64,000 bases of DNA from contig CANSYK010000008.1 of the NCBI GenBank assembly GCA_947651225.1, forward strand, positions 20,067 through 84,066, in the 5' to 3' direction. The DNA is from an uncultured bacterium (GTDB lineage: Bacteria; Bacillota; Clostridia; Lachnospirales; Lachnospiraceae). Below are positions 17,719 through 26,062 of the stretch, in pieces; the first letter of the stretch is position 1, and every line of letters begins with the position of its first letter. The notes below the pieces were generated by a model. The model saw only the letters and a list, made by a program, of their open reading frames with translations, had not been told where the DNA came from and made no database searches. Position numbers and translations under genes: made by a program.

Positions 17719-19074
17719 TTATTTCTTCTTATTATTCCCTTTCCCTTTTTTATGTGTTTTAAGGGGCTTCTTTGTGGTCTCTGGTGTCTTTGTCTCTGTT
17801 GGTTCTGGTGTAGACTTAAGTTGTTCCTCTGTGAAAATCCCTCGTTGGATTTTCACAGCAAGAATACGCAATACCGAATCATCAAGCCGTGACTGCCCAA
17901 TCGTTCCATCCTGTACCTTCTGCAAAATCTCCTGATATGCCGCTTCAAAATCCTGCGGCATCAATATAATATCGACTCCCGCCTTAAATGCATTATAAGC
18001 GGCTTCCTTTGGCGTATAATAATCAATAATACTTGCCATATCAAATGCATCTGTAATGATAATTTTGCGAAAACCAAGTTCATCCCGCAGAATTGTCTGC
18101 ATCACCAGGTCTGACATACTTGCTGGAATAGCAGTTTCGGTTACTTTACTAACTGATATATGGGAAACCATTACAAAATCCGCATCGGCCACAATCCCGG
18201 TCTTAAAAGGAACAAAATCTGTATTGCGCAGCCTTGCAATGCTGCTGTCAATATCGACACTCTCCTTATGGGTGTCACCGCTGGAAGATCCCTGCCCTGG
18301 AAAATGTTTTAATGCCGCTCCGACATTTACCTTGTGAAGTCCCTGAATAAATGCGCTGACATATTCTGACACCTTGTCCGGATCACTTCCAAAAGAACGG
18401 TCGCCGATTTCTTCATTAAGTTCGCTTGTCTTTACATCAGCAACCGGGGCATAGTCCACATTAAAGCCAAGTTCCTTTATCTCAGTCCCTATTGTCCTTC
18501 CCATTTCATAAGCATATTTATCATCCTCTGTCTTACCGATTTCTTCAGCAGAAGGAAAAAGTGTTGTTTTCATTTTTTTATTTGAGGCAATCCTTGATAC
18601 TCTTCCGCCCTCTTCGTCTACAGAAATAAAAAGCGGGGTACGGTCTGCCAAAACAAGAGAGGATGTCAGCGCCATTGTCTGTTTTCTTTTTGCAATATTT
18701 CTGGAAAACAAAATCACGCCGCCCACATGATATTTTTCAATACTTTCTTTCATCGCCTTGGTATACTTCTGAAACTCATAATAATCTCCCTTTCGGCGGT
18801 CAAGCTGTTCCAGATTGACAATAAAAATCTGTCCAACCTTCTCCTCCAACGTCATCCCCTGCAAGTAGTCCGCCGCAAGTTCTAAAGCCTCCTCCCATTC
18901 GATAGAAACAATCTCCTCTGGCGGCTCCTCGTCCTCTCCCTCCGAAGTCGGCTCATAACTTTTTATCGGCGGTTCCGAATTTGGCAAAATCTTCGCACAG
19001 CCACAACAACTGACCATAACAGCTATCACAATCCAAACCGCATAAAACTTCCTTATCCACTTATTCATTTGCAT
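17719..19074 (-). CDS. Glycoside hydrolase family 3 lipoprotein (NagZ-like beta-N-acetylhexosaminidase)
   Basis: 451 residues from ATG 19074, which follows GAGGAGGGG at proper spacing. A lipoprotein signal ends in VSCCGC, so the protein is probably anchored outside the membrane. The catalytic core shows KHFPGQGSSSGDTHKES, where NagZ enzymes have KHFPGHGDT..DSH and use a His/Asp dyad, and the nucleophile region IIITDAFDMASI. It should remove N-acetylglucosamine from cell-wall glycan. The C-terminus is a Thr/Pro/Lys-rich tail. It is transcribed apart from the purine run. Confidence 0.85.
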   Translation of the reverse strand: MQMNKWIRKFYAVWIVIAVMVSCCGCAKILPNSEPPIKSYEPTSEGEDEEPPEEIVSIEWEEALELAADYLQGMTLEEKVGQIFIVNLEQLDRRKGDYYEFQKYTKAMKESIEKYHVGGVILFSRNIAKRKQTMALTSSLVLADRTPLFISVDEEGGRVSRIASNKKMKTTLFPSAEEIGKTEDDKYAYEMGRTIGTEIKELGFNVDYAPVADVKTSELNEEIGDRSFGSDPDKVSEYVSAFIQGLHKVNVGAALKHFPGQGSSSGDTHKESVDIDSSIARLRNTDFVPFKTGIVADADFVMVSHISVSKVTETAIPASMSDLVMQTILRDELGFRKIIITDAFDMASIIDYYTPKEAAYNAFKAGVDIILMPQDFEAAYQEILQKVQDGTIGQSRLDDSVLRILAVKIQRGIFTEEQLKSTPEPTETKTPETTKKPLKTHKKGKGNNKKK

Positions 19075-19182
19075 AAAGCCCCTCCTCATAATAACCTAAA
19101 CTGTTATATGGATGCATTTCTTCAATACAAACAAATTTATCGAAAGAATAAGATTCTGTCAAGTTTTTTCAAAAAACCGTCA

Positions 19183-19209
19183 ACTGTCCAAGCTGTCCCG
19201 CATATGATA
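19183..19209 (+). promoter_or_regulatory. Possible sigma-K-type promoter
   Basis: AC (19183-19184), 16 bp, CATATGATA (19201-19209) fits the AC-N16-CATANNNTA form used by sigma-K in Bacillus. It lies about 50 bases before the Cys/Gly-rich peptide gene. The -35 element is only two bases, so chance is possible. Confidence 0.3.
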
Positions 19210-19261
19210 GCACTGTAAATAAATATAGCCTGCCGGAAACATCGGCGGAATGGAGGAATTT

Positions 19262-19480
19262 ATGAGTGATTTAGCAGCAACGAACTGTGGATGCAGCAGC
19301 AACGAAAACAATGGATGCAGTTGGATTATTATTCTTCTCTTACTTTGCAGCTGCTGCGGTGGCGGCAATAGCTTTGGTGGTTTTGGAGGATGCGGTGATA
19401 ACGGCGGATGTGGCTCTATCATCTGGATTCTGATTCTCTTAAGCTGCTGTGGCGGCAACGGTGGTTTCAACTTTTGCTAA
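19262..19480 (+). CDS. Small Cys/Gly-rich hydrophobic protein
   Basis: 72 residues from ATG 19262 after GGAGGAATTT. It has two short hydrophobic segments (WIIILLLLCSCC and IIWILILLSCC) separated by a Gly/Cys-rich loop with GGFGGCGDNGGCG. Similar proteins in gut Firmicutes are often annotated as chorion-class high-cysteine proteins; no function is established. The hydrophobic Cys-rich make-up and the possible mother-cell promoter would fit a spore-coat or membrane role, which is inference. A strong terminator follows. Confidence 0.7.
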   Translation: MSDLAATNCGCSSNENNGCSWIIILLLLCSCCGGGNSFGGFGGCGDNGGCGSIIWILILLSCCGGNGGFNFC

Positions 19481-19628
19481 GAACCATCAAAAATCAGTCC
19501 CGAAATGCCCTTCTGTTCTTGTAGCAGATAACGACATTCCAGACTGCGTCTGACTGAACATTCCTGATCAGCCTGACAACACCCATGAGCATCAAGCTTT
19601 ATAAGACTGCTCAAATTCATCAAAAAAG

Positions 19629-19665
19629 CCGGGGTTGCTCACTTTTAGAGCAATCCCGGTCTTTT
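19629..19665 (+). terminator. Rho-independent terminator
   Basis: CCGGGGTTGCTC (19629-19640) pairs with GAGCAATCCCGG (19648-19659), followed by TCTTTTT. The A-rich 5' flank would let it work in both directions. The rest of 19481-19722 shows nothing I can assign. Confidence 0.8.
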
Positions 19666-19722
19666 TACTGACAGAATATAAACCATGATACTGTTATCGC
19701 CAATCGCTAAAACACAAAGAAC

Positions 19723-19908
19723 TTAATACAGTTTATTCACATTTTGTAGTTCCTCTTTATGGCATCGAAGACATTCTTCATCTATTTCATAGATGCTATC
19801 CTCGTCTATCACCAGTTTTCCAAACTGCCTGGCCAGCCTTTTTTGCCCCTCCTCGCTCGCTTCTAACTCATGTTGTATCTTATCTTTTCCATATCTGTAA
19901 TATCGCAT
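19723..19908 (-). CDS. Small conserved-looking protein with a CxxC motif
   Basis: 61 residues (MRYYRYGKDKIQHELEASEE...) with a good ribosome site, AAGGGAG six bases before ATG. It is charged and soluble, with IDEECLRCHKEEL near the C-terminus; the CxxCH resembles a metal or heme site but is isolated. I do not recognise a function. It is downstream of aroC on the same strand, about 170 bp away. Confidence 0.5.
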   Translation of the reverse strand: MRYYRYGKDKIQHELEASEEGQKRLARQFGKLVIDEDSIYEIDEECLRCHKEELQNVNKLY

Positions 19909-20080
19909 TATAATCTCCCTTCGTCCTTTAAAACCTCCTCTGCCTTTTGTACATAGAGGTTTTATCGCACAGCAGCTTTCTTTAACAATATATGCCTCTG
20001 CCAGTAAAAGGAAACCGATGATTTCTCACTGATACCTGATAAGCGATTTATACAGCATGATCACGCTTTACGACGATAAA

Positions 20081-21184
20081 TCACTTTGCAAAAAACTTTT
20101 TAATCCCATTAAGATTGGAAGTCATGGAAGCAAACAACATATCCAACACCGTTATTGCCACCATCGTTTCAACTACTACAACTGCCCTTGGCACAATAAC
20201 CGGATCATGGCGTCCACGAATTTGTATTTCTATTTCCCTGCCCTGACAATTCACTGTTTTTTGCCCTCTTGCAATAGACGGCGTCGGCTTTACTGCGGCA
20301 CGCAATACAATATCACTGCCATCGCTGATTCCTCCAAGAATCCCCCCGGCATGATTGGTAAGTTTTCCGATGCCGCCATCCTGCTTCTTTATAAATGCAT
20401 CATTATTATCAGAGCCAAAAGCTTTTGCCGCCGCAAATCCATCTCCAATTTCAACGCCTTTCACTGCTCCAATTGACATAACAGCTTTTGCAAGATTTGC
20501 GTCTAACTTTTCAAAAACTGGTTCCCCAACTCCCGCAGGCAGTCCCCTTACCACACATTCAATAATGCCGCCTGCCGAATCCTGTTGTTTCATCTTACTT
20601 TCCAATAAGATTTCCGCCTGTTCTGACGCCTCCAGATCCGGCATATAAAGAGGACTTTTACCAATATTTTCCTTCAAAGCCCTTTTTTCATCCATTGAAA
20701 TCCCGCCAATTTCTTTTGTGTAGGCAAAGACTTCTACTCCAAGTTCTTTTAACAATTCCTCCGCAATCGCACCTGCCGCCACACGGCTGATCGTCTCTCT
20801 TCCAGAGGAGCGTCCACCGCCACGGTAATCTCGAAAACCATATTTCTGGTCAAAAGTATAGTCCGCATGGCCAGGACGGTAATACTGTGCAATTTCTGAA
20901 TAATCTTTTGAACGCTGCGATGTATTATAAACTACCATAGAAATTGGCGTCCCTGTCGTTTTCCCCTCAAAAATACCAGATAAAATCTCTACTTCATCTG
21001 CCTCTTTTCTTGGAGTCGAATACCGTGTCTGTCCCGGTTTTCTCCTGTCCAGATATTTCTGAAGTATTTCTTCTGAAAGAGGAAGTCCTGCTGGACAGCC
21101 ATCTACCACAACTCCTATCCCCTTTCCATGAGATTCCCCCCAGGTAGATACCTGAAAATATTTTCCCAATATTGATCCTGACAT
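20081..21184 (-). CDS. aroC: Chorismate synthase
   Basis: 367 residues. It converts EPSP to chorismate using reduced FMN, the last common step of aromatic synthesis. All three family signatures are seen: GESHGKGIGVVVDGCPAG at the N-terminus, RGGGRSSGRETISRVAAGAIA near residue 125, and GRHDPVIVPRAVVVVETM near 330; the FMN-binding region NHAGGILGGISDGSDI is intact. ATG follows GAGG. It stands as a near-single gene with trpS upstream by 82 bp. Confidence 0.95.
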   Translation of the reverse strand: MSGSILGKYFQVSTWGESHGKGIGVVVDGCPAGLPLSEEILQKYLDRRKPGQTRYSTPRKEADEVEILSGIFEGKTTGTPISMVVYNTSQRSKDYSEIAQYYRPGHADYTFDQKYGFRDYRGGGRSSGRETISRVAAGAIAEELLKELGVEVFAYTKEIGGISMDEKRALKENIGKSPLYMPDLEASEQAEILLESKMKQQDSAGGIIECVVRGLPAGVGEPVFEKLDANLAKAVMSIGAVKGVEIGDGFAAAKAFGSDNNDAFIKKQDGGIGKLTNHAGGILGGISDGSDIVLRAAVKPTPSIARGQKTVNCQGREIEIQIRGRHDPVIVPRAVVVVETMVAITVLDMLFASMTSNLNGIKKFFAK

Positions 21185-21265
21185 CTCCTGCCTCCATTTG
21201 CCATATAAGCATATATTATAAATTATTATTAATCCACTGCTCTTAATTAATTTATTTTCAGTTCC

Positions 21266-22276
21266 TTATGCCTTTCTTGGCTTTTCTGTCAAACCAAGTT
21301 TTTTCTTAACCTTCCGAAGTGTCTTATTTGCAAAATAAGCCGCCTTTTCATCATTTTCCAGAATGATAGAATCAATATAATCCTTTTCCTTTTGCAAACG
21401 GTTATATTCCTCCTGCATCGGCTTCAAAATAGAAATAACAGCCTCCGCTACTGCCATTTTAAAATCACCATAACCGACGCCCACAAAATCCTTCTCTGCT
21501 TCCTCTATAGACTTTCCAAGGCAGGTACTGTAAATTTCCAAAAGGTTGCTCACTCCTGGCTTCTCTTCGCTATAACGGACTTCACTTTCTGAATCTGTAA
21601 CAGCACGTTTACATTTCCTGACAATCGTATCTGGATCATCCATCAGATAAATGCTGCCATTTATATTCTCGTCCGATTTTGACATTTTCTTTGCCGGGTC
21701 CTGCAGGCTCATAATCTTAGCACCTGCCTTCATAATATATGGCTCCGGTATCGTAAGTACATCACCATAAATACCATTAAAACGTTCCGCAATATCCCTC
21801 GTAATCTCCAAATGCTGTTTTTGATCTTTCCCAACTGGTACAAAATCAGTCTGATACAGTAAAATATCCGCTGCCATCAGCACTGGATAAGTAAACAATC
21901 CGGCATTAATATTATCTGTATGTTTTGCCGCCTTCTCCTTAAACTGCGTCATACGGTTTAATTCTCCCATATAAGTAAAGCAGCCAAGCAGCCAGCTAAG
22001 CTCAGCATGTGCCGATACATGGGACTGAAAATAAATACAATTCTTCTTTGGATCAAGTCCTGCCGCAATATATAAAACCAAAAGGTTTCTGGCTTTTTTG
22101 CGAAAATCCGCCGGCTGCTGACGAACCGTAAGAGAATGAAGATCCATTACCCCCCAGAAACACTCATACTCCTCATTTAGGGAAAGCCAGTTCTTTAATG
22201 CTCCAAGATAATTTCCTATCGTAAGATTCCCTGTTGCCTGCATACCACTGTACAAAACTTTCTTATCGTCTATCAT
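21266..22276 (-). CDS. trpS: Tryptophanyl-tRNA synthetase
   Basis: 336 residues from ATG 22276 (MIDDKKVLYSGMQATGNL), which has GAGG upstream at good distance; an ATG 12 bases earlier is inside that site. Class I features are visible: ATGNLTIGNYLGALKNW in place of HIGH, and KKMSKSDEN as KMSKS. The tryptophan pocket region GVMDLHSLT is present. I see no T-box in the 300 bp upstream. Confidence 0.95.
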   Translation of the reverse strand: MIDDKKVLYSGMQATGNLTIGNYLGALKNWLSLNEEYECFWGVMDLHSLTVRQQPADFRKKARNLLVLYIAAGLDPKKNCIYFQSHVSAHAELSWLLGCFTYMGELNRMTQFKEKAAKHTDNINAGLFTYPVLMAADILLYQTDFVPVGKDQKQHLEITRDIAERFNGIYGDVLTIPEPYIMKAGAKIMSLQDPAKKMSKSDENINGSIYLMDDPDTIVRKCKRAVTDSESEVRYSEEKPGVSNLLEIYSTCLGKSIEEAEKDFVGVGYGDFKMAVAEAVISILKPMQEEYNRLQKEKDYIDSIILENDEKAAYFANKTLRKVKKKLGLTEKPRKA

Positions 22277-22319
22277 ATTAAACCTCATTTCTGCGCTGCT
22301 TTTTAATAGCCCGGCACTG

Positions 22320-22540
22320 TGTTACCGTGAACAGTAACAGCGTTGCCAGGGCACCCATAAAGCGGCATTGTCCTAGACAGCGCATAGCACAATGCTGCTT
22401 TATAAATACGTTACACGAAAAAGGCAACATTGTCAATTCATTGATTCACTCCAATACCTTATGTGCCTAGAGCATATTGGCCTTCCCGCATGGTACAATT
22501 AAAAACAGCCCTGAATAGTAACTATAAATACGCTCCAAGC
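22320..22540. repeat. Relics of palindromic elements
   Basis: CCGTGAACAGTAAC (22325-22338) and CTGAATAGTAAC (22511-22522) resemble the right terminus of the MITE family. Between them, 22357-22371 and 22389-22403 form a 15-bp inverted repeat with one mismatch. No gene is seen here. Confidence 0.45.
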
Positions 22541-22555
22541 GACAACCTGAAACTC

Positions 22556-22692
22556 TTGCACCATACCACAAAATATGCTATATTTAGAATATAAAAGGAA
22601 GCACCGCCCACAAAGTGGTTAGCCTCTGAAAGTTGAATTTTTAAGCCTACCTTCATCCGGCAAGATACAAGGTAGGCTTATTGTTTATTTGC
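22556..22692 (+). ncRNA. Candidate antitoxin RNA, with promoter and terminator
   Basis: TTGCAC (22556-22561), 17 bp, TATATT (22579-22584) gives a strong plus-strand promoter. About 100 bases later a 12-bp hairpin, TAAGCCTACCTT (22642-22653) with AAGGTAGGCTTA (22669-22680), is followed by TTGTTTATTT. The RNA would be antisense to the last codons and 3' UTR of the small toxin gene, the arrangement of type I systems such as txpA/ratA. Confidence 0.6.
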
Positions 22693-22774
22693 GCTTGTAA
22701 ATCCTATCAATATAGGCAAGCAATGCAATAAGGAATGAAGCGAATAATATCAAGTCAGAAAACGAAAATTCCAT
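22685..22774 (-). CDS. Small hydrophobic peptide, probable type I toxin
   Basis: 29 residues, too short for routine gene calling. It begins MEFSFSDLILFASFLIALL and ends in a basic tail IYKRK, so it is one membrane helix with a charged end, as in holin-like type I toxins (Hol_Tox, TxpA/BsrG class). The ribosome site GGAGGTGGTG is very strong. It has its own promoter (22845-22873) and a convergent short RNA overlapping its 3' end. Toxicity is inferred, not shown. Confidence 0.7.
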   Translation of the reverse strand: MEFSFSDLILFASFLIALLAYIDRIYKRK

Positions 22775-22844
22775 TTGCACCACCTCCCCTCTTATGTAAG
22801 ATCAGGGAGGCTGTCCACCTTGTAACACGGATACTTCCATACTT

Positions 22845-22873
22845 AATATATCATGCCCTATGGTAAATTTCAA
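22845..22873 (-). promoter_or_regulatory. Promoter of the toxin peptide gene
   Basis: Minus strand TTGAAA (22873-22868), 17 bp, TATATT (22850-22845). The leader before the toxin ATG is about 60 bases and could fold over the ribosome site. Confidence 0.65.
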
Positions 22874-22941
22874 TAAAGGATCACCCTGCTTTTCAGGGAA
22901 GCTTGCAAACTCCATTTTTTTAATTTCTCCTGCATTGTTCA

Positions 22942-23151
22942 AAGTTTTCTGCATATTATCCACAAAACATTATTAAAAACTTTACAGTTTGGTTTCAAAA
23001 ACTTGTTCTTGCGGATGACGTTGATATTATGCACAACGAATACCTGGAAAATCTTTTGTTACCTCTTCCAAAGATACAACTTCTCATTTGTTTCATCTAT
23101 GTAAGCAGTACCATACAGGGCATTGTAAAACTCCAACTACAGTTGTTCTAA
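22942..23151 (+). other. Intergenic stretch with an undirected open frame
   Basis: A plus-strand frame without a good start runs to a TAA at 23149 and reads VWFQKLVLADDVDIMHNEYL then ENLLLPLPKIQLLICFIYVS. It might be the decayed end of a gene but I recognise no family. Nothing else is seen between 22874 and the promoter at 23158. Confidence 0.2.
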
Positions 23152-23157
23152 ATTTAC

Positions 23158-23186
23158 TTGACAATAAAAGTAATATGTTTTATCAT
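23158..23186 (+). promoter_or_regulatory. Promoter of the PadR/HAAS operon
   Basis: TTGACA (23158-23163), 17 bp, TATCAT (23181-23186), about 35 bases before the PadR start. AT-rich partial inverted repeats (GTTATAC and GTATAC) just downstream could be its operator. Confidence 0.65.
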
Positions 23187-23221
23187 GTACTTAGTTATAC
23201 AAAGTATACGAGGATTTCAAT

Positions 23222-23578
23222 ATGGACAATAAATATGAACGGCAAATGAAAAAAGGGGTACTGGATTTGCTGGTATTAAAACTGCTGGAAGAAGAACCAA
23301 AATATGGATACCAGCTTATTCAGGAATTAAAGGAAAGAAGCGAAGAAACCTTTCTATTAAAAGATGGAACCCTGTATCCTGTGCTATACCGTCTGGAGGA
23401 CGAGAAGTTTATTGAGAGCCGTTGGAGCAGCGCCGAGGGAAAACAGGTTTCCAGAAAATATTATGAAATTACAGAACAGGGAAAAAAAGGGTTAAGCGAA
23501 ATTTACCAGACATGGAAACGAATCTCACATGGAATAGAACGAATTATGCAAAGCGAACCGATAAAGGAGGCCCGATAA
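23222..23578 (+). CDS. PadR-family transcriptional regulator (short type)
   Basis: 118 residues. The winged helix is clear: GVLDLLVLKLLEEEPKYGYQ, then LIQELKERS, DGTLYPVLYRLEDEKFIESRW and KYYEITEQGKKGL. Short PadR proteins of this kind are typically followed by a HAAS-domain membrane protein, exactly as here. It likely senses envelope or drug stress and represses its own operon. Confidence 0.9.
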   Translation: MDNKYERQMKKGVLDLLVLKLLEEEPKYGYQLIQELKERSEETFLLKDGTLYPVLYRLEDEKFIESRWSSAEGKQVSRKYYEITEQGKKGLSEIYQTWKRISHGIERIMQSEPIKEAR

Positions 23579-23580
23579 AC

Positions 23581-24228
23581 ATGACTGCTGAAAAATATGC
23601 AACTTCCATTGTAAAACGAGTAAAATGCAGTAAAGAAAAAAGAAATGAAATAAAACAACAGCTCCTCTCTGATATTACTGCTGCTACAGAGCAGGGAAAT
23701 ACCATAGAAGAAGTAATTAAGCAGATGGGAGATCCCCACGAACTTGCAAAAGAATTTAATGACAGCCTGCCAAAAACAGAACATAGCAAATATTTAAGAA
23801 ACAAAATTATTAAAATCTCTCTTCCCATTGCTGCAGTGCTCATTGTATTAATTATTCTTTTATACCACATGATACCGAGAACGTCTCCCATCGAAGACAG
23901 CCGCTTTTTTAATAAAGAAACGGTTGAAACAAAAATGAAAGAAACCATTCAATTACTGGATCAGGCAAATTCAGATGCTTTGTGTGCAGATGCCATTCCG
24001 CAAATGCAGCCTTACTTGTCCGAAAAAGCGATGACAGAGATAAAAAGCACAATATCGGACGACTGGGGAGAACGTACTTCCTTTGGAACCATATATATGA
24101 CAGAACTGACCCAGATGGGAAAACATTTGGCCGTAGGCGAAATCACTGTAACCTATGAAAATGTAAGCGTAACATACCGTCTGACCTATGACAAAGACAT
24201 GAAGCTTGCTGGTCTGTATATCCGTTAA
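23581..24228 (+). CDS. HAAS-domain membrane protein with DUF3887-like tail
   Basis: 215 residues from ATG 23581, two bases after the PadR stop. The N-terminus (MTAEKYATSIVKRVKCSKEK, then EEVIKQMGDPHELAKEFND) is the HAAS/DUF1700 helical signature that pairs with PadR regulators. One membrane helix follows (ISLPIAAVLIVLIILLYHMI), then an extracellular domain of about 120 residues resembling DUF3887 (ETIQLLDQANSDALCADAIP). It probably transduces a signal to PadR; this is inference from family context. Confidence 0.75.
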   Translation: MTAEKYATSIVKRVKCSKEKRNEIKQQLLSDITAATEQGNTIEEVIKQMGDPHELAKEFNDSLPKTEHSKYLRNKIIKISLPIAAVLIVLIILLYHMIPRTSPIEDSRFFNKETVETKMKETIQLLDQANSDALCADAIPQMQPYLSEKAMTEIKSTISDDWGERTSFGTIYMTELTQMGKHLAVGEITVTYENVSVTYRLTYDKDMKLAGLYIR

Positions 24229-24271
24229 AAAGCGTAAATCACAAAATTCATTTAAACAGGAGGAAGTATTT

Positions 24272-24601
24272 ATGTTAGTGTTTCTTTTGTATTCACTTGT
24301 CGGTGCTGCATTGATTCTTTTAGGAATATGCGCTTTTCATTCCAAAAAAGAAGTTGCCTTTGGCTTCTGGGCAAATACAAAGATGTTTCCCGTCAATAAT
24401 GTTAAAGCGTATAACAGAGCAGTTGGAAAATTATGGTGTGCCTACGGGATTCTCTTTATCCTTTCAGGCACTCCACTGCTTGACAGTCAAAATACTCCAC
24501 TTATTCTTATTTCAATTCTGGGTGTCATGGCGGAAACGATTGCTGTTATGGTTATATATGTCACAGTGATTGAGAAAAAATACCGCAAAAAGGAGCAATA
24601 A
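24272..24601 (+). CDS. Small membrane protein of the PadR operon
   Basis: 109 residues from ATG 24272 after AGGAGG. Three membrane segments: VFLLYSLVGAALILLGICAF, WCAYGILFILSGTPLL and ILISILGVMAETIAVMVIYV. FGFWANTKMFPVNNVKAYNR lies between the first two and is a pattern seen in small SdpI/DUF3784-like proteins. Function unknown; cotranscription with the PadR gene is likely. Confidence 0.65.
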   Translation: MLVFLLYSLVGAALILLGICAFHSKKEVAFGFWANTKMFPVNNVKAYNRAVGKLWCAYGILFILSGTPLLDSQNTPLILISILGVMAETIAVMVIYVTVIEKKYRKKEQ

Positions 24602-24605
24602 TTAC

Positions 24606-24851
24606 ATGAAAAATACAGATACATGGAATTTTGCCCATTCTTACTGTGGCAGGCTCTGGTGGAAAATCGGGCTGTTTATGTCTGCAGGCACAATCTTTGC
24701 CATGCTTCCATTCATTGGCAAAGATCGTGAAACAACCGGTTTGTGGAGTTCTGCCATCATGATGATCCAATGTGCAATACTGCTTATTTCCATCTATCCG
24801 GTAGAACGGGAATTAAGAAAAAACTTTGATAAAACAGGAAAACGTATTTAA
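24606..24851 (+). CDS. SdpI-like small membrane protein
   Basis: 81 residues, starting four bases after the previous stop, so coupled. WNFAHSYCGRLWWKIG and a terminal YPVERELRKNFDKTGKR, with two membrane helices, resemble the C-terminal part of SdpI immunity-type proteins. With the preceding gene it could form a split equivalent of one such protein. The next 150 bases hold nothing I recognise. Confidence 0.6.
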   Translation: MKNTDTWNFAHSYCGRLWWKIGLFMSAGTIFAMLPFIGKDRETTGLWSSAIMMIQCAILLISIYPVERELRKNFDKTGKRI

Positions 24852-25002
24852 ACTGAATAATTTCCTCTCCTTTCTCATAGATTGTATTAACAATCATTAC
24901 TGTTCACAGTCCAAAATACAGAAACAGCCTTAATAAAGCTATACCTGAAACACAAAAAAGCTGTGAATCGTAACAAATAAGAAATCAGAAATGGAGAATA
25001 CT

Positions 25003-25572
25003 ATGGAATATAAAAACGAACATCAGCGGCGCATGGCAATCCTGGAGGCTTCCCTCCCTTATGTTGCTCCCGGAAACCGCCATGCTTTTGAACTTGTTTT
25101 GCAGGCAGACTCTTTGATTCAACTGGCAAACCGCACCAGTAACAGTGACTTGGAGGCAGCCGAAGACACTGGCGAAACCCCCGCCCCTTTTCATCCTAAC
25201 CCTCAGGAATTACTTGTAAACATCCAAAAATTCTTAACACCGAGGGAATCTGATATTGTACAGACTATCTTAAATTTTATGAATGCACAAAAATTATTCC
25301 AGAGCTACTCAGAATTTGTTCATTCACAATCTGAATCCACAGAAGAAAGCGCCGACCTCTCTGCCGCTTCTACTTCCAATACAGCAAACCCAATCCATGT
25401 ACTTTTCCAACTAATCAATGGATTAGGTTCTATGGGCAGAGGTCTTTCTGCCGCTTCCACAGGTACTGACCACACCCAGCAGAATATGCTGCAAGAATTT
25501 TTATTTTCCCAATTAAACCCAGAACAAAAAGCAACCTTTGAACAGTTTCAGAATATAATGTATAATGAATAA
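25003..25572 (+). CDS. Hypothetical protein, helical, Gln/Ser-rich
   Basis: 189 residues from ATG 25003 (GGAG six bases upstream). No signal peptide or membrane segment. A low-complexity Ser/Ala/Thr middle (residues about 115-160) links two helical parts, and the C-terminus ends LNPEQKATFEQFQNIMYNE. The next gene ends with a similar xxPEQRxxxExxQxxM motif, so the two are likely distant relatives. I do not recognise a family. Confidence 0.6.
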   Translation: MEYKNEHQRRMAILEASLPYVAPGNRHAFELVLQADSLIQLANRTSNSDLEAAEDTGETPAPFHPNPQELLVNIQKFLTPRESDIVQTILNFMNAQKLFQSYSEFVHSQSESTEESADLSAASTSNTANPIHVLFQLINGLGSMGRGLSAASTGTDHTQQNMLQEFLFSQLNPEQKATFEQFQNIMYNE

Positions 25573-25620
25573 CATCACAGGAAGCCGGCTTACCTGTCCG
25601 GCTTTCAGAAATGAGGCATT

Positions 25621-25890
25621 ATGGAAGATATCAGGCAGAACTCTGCATTCCAGAAAATGGATACACAAAAACAACAGATGATTATGCTTTTAATCCAATC
25701 CCTTCAGGATAAAAACCTTAACCAGGCACTTCCTGTCATTATGAACTGGAACAAGCAGATGCAGCAGAAAAATATCTCTTTTACAGCCGATGAAAATACT
25801 CTGCTTACAGCGATTTTATCAGCACAAATGACACCTGAACAGAGAAAACAATATGAACTTCTACAGTCCATGATGAAGAACATGCATTAA
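25621..25890 (+). CDS. Hypothetical small helical protein
   Basis: 89 residues, ATG after GAGG. It is Gln/Met-rich and predicted helical (MDTQKQQMIMLLIQSLQDKN) with a C-terminal MTPEQRKQYELLQSMMKN that echoes the end of the preceding gene 48 bp upstream. Probably cotranscribed with it. No family recognised. Confidence 0.6.
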   Translation: MEDIRQNSAFQKMDTQKQQMIMLLIQSLQDKNLNQALPVIMNWNKQMQQKNISFTADENTLLTAILSAQMTPEQRKQYELLQSMMKNMH

Positions 25891-25921
25891 GGAACTGTAG
25901 AAAACTACAAAGACTGCCAGT

Positions 25922-25979
25922 TCTGCTCTCAGCTTCGGTCTGTGGATTCTGTTTAGCGCAGACCGAAGCTGAGAGCAGA
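25922..25979. repeat. 21-bp perfect inverted repeat
   Basis: Arms 25922-25942 and 25959-25979 are perfectly complementary around a 16-base loop; each contains CTCAGCTTCGGTCTG or its complement. No T-run follows on either strand. CATGATGTTTAGAGCGGC and TATGAATAAT at 25983-26010 resemble an end of the MITE family, so this may be a relative with a different core. Confidence 0.6.
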
Positions 25980-26062
25980 CAGTGCAGCCAGATAGTTTTA
26001 CACATGATGTTTAGAGCGGCTATGAATAATAATGCCAAACCAGACAAAGGAGATAAAACAAT

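Noticed and set aside
22300..22420. Possible T-box before trpS
   Set aside because: No T-box core (AGGGTGGNACCGCG) on the minus strand; the inverted repeat there fits the palindromic element relics better.
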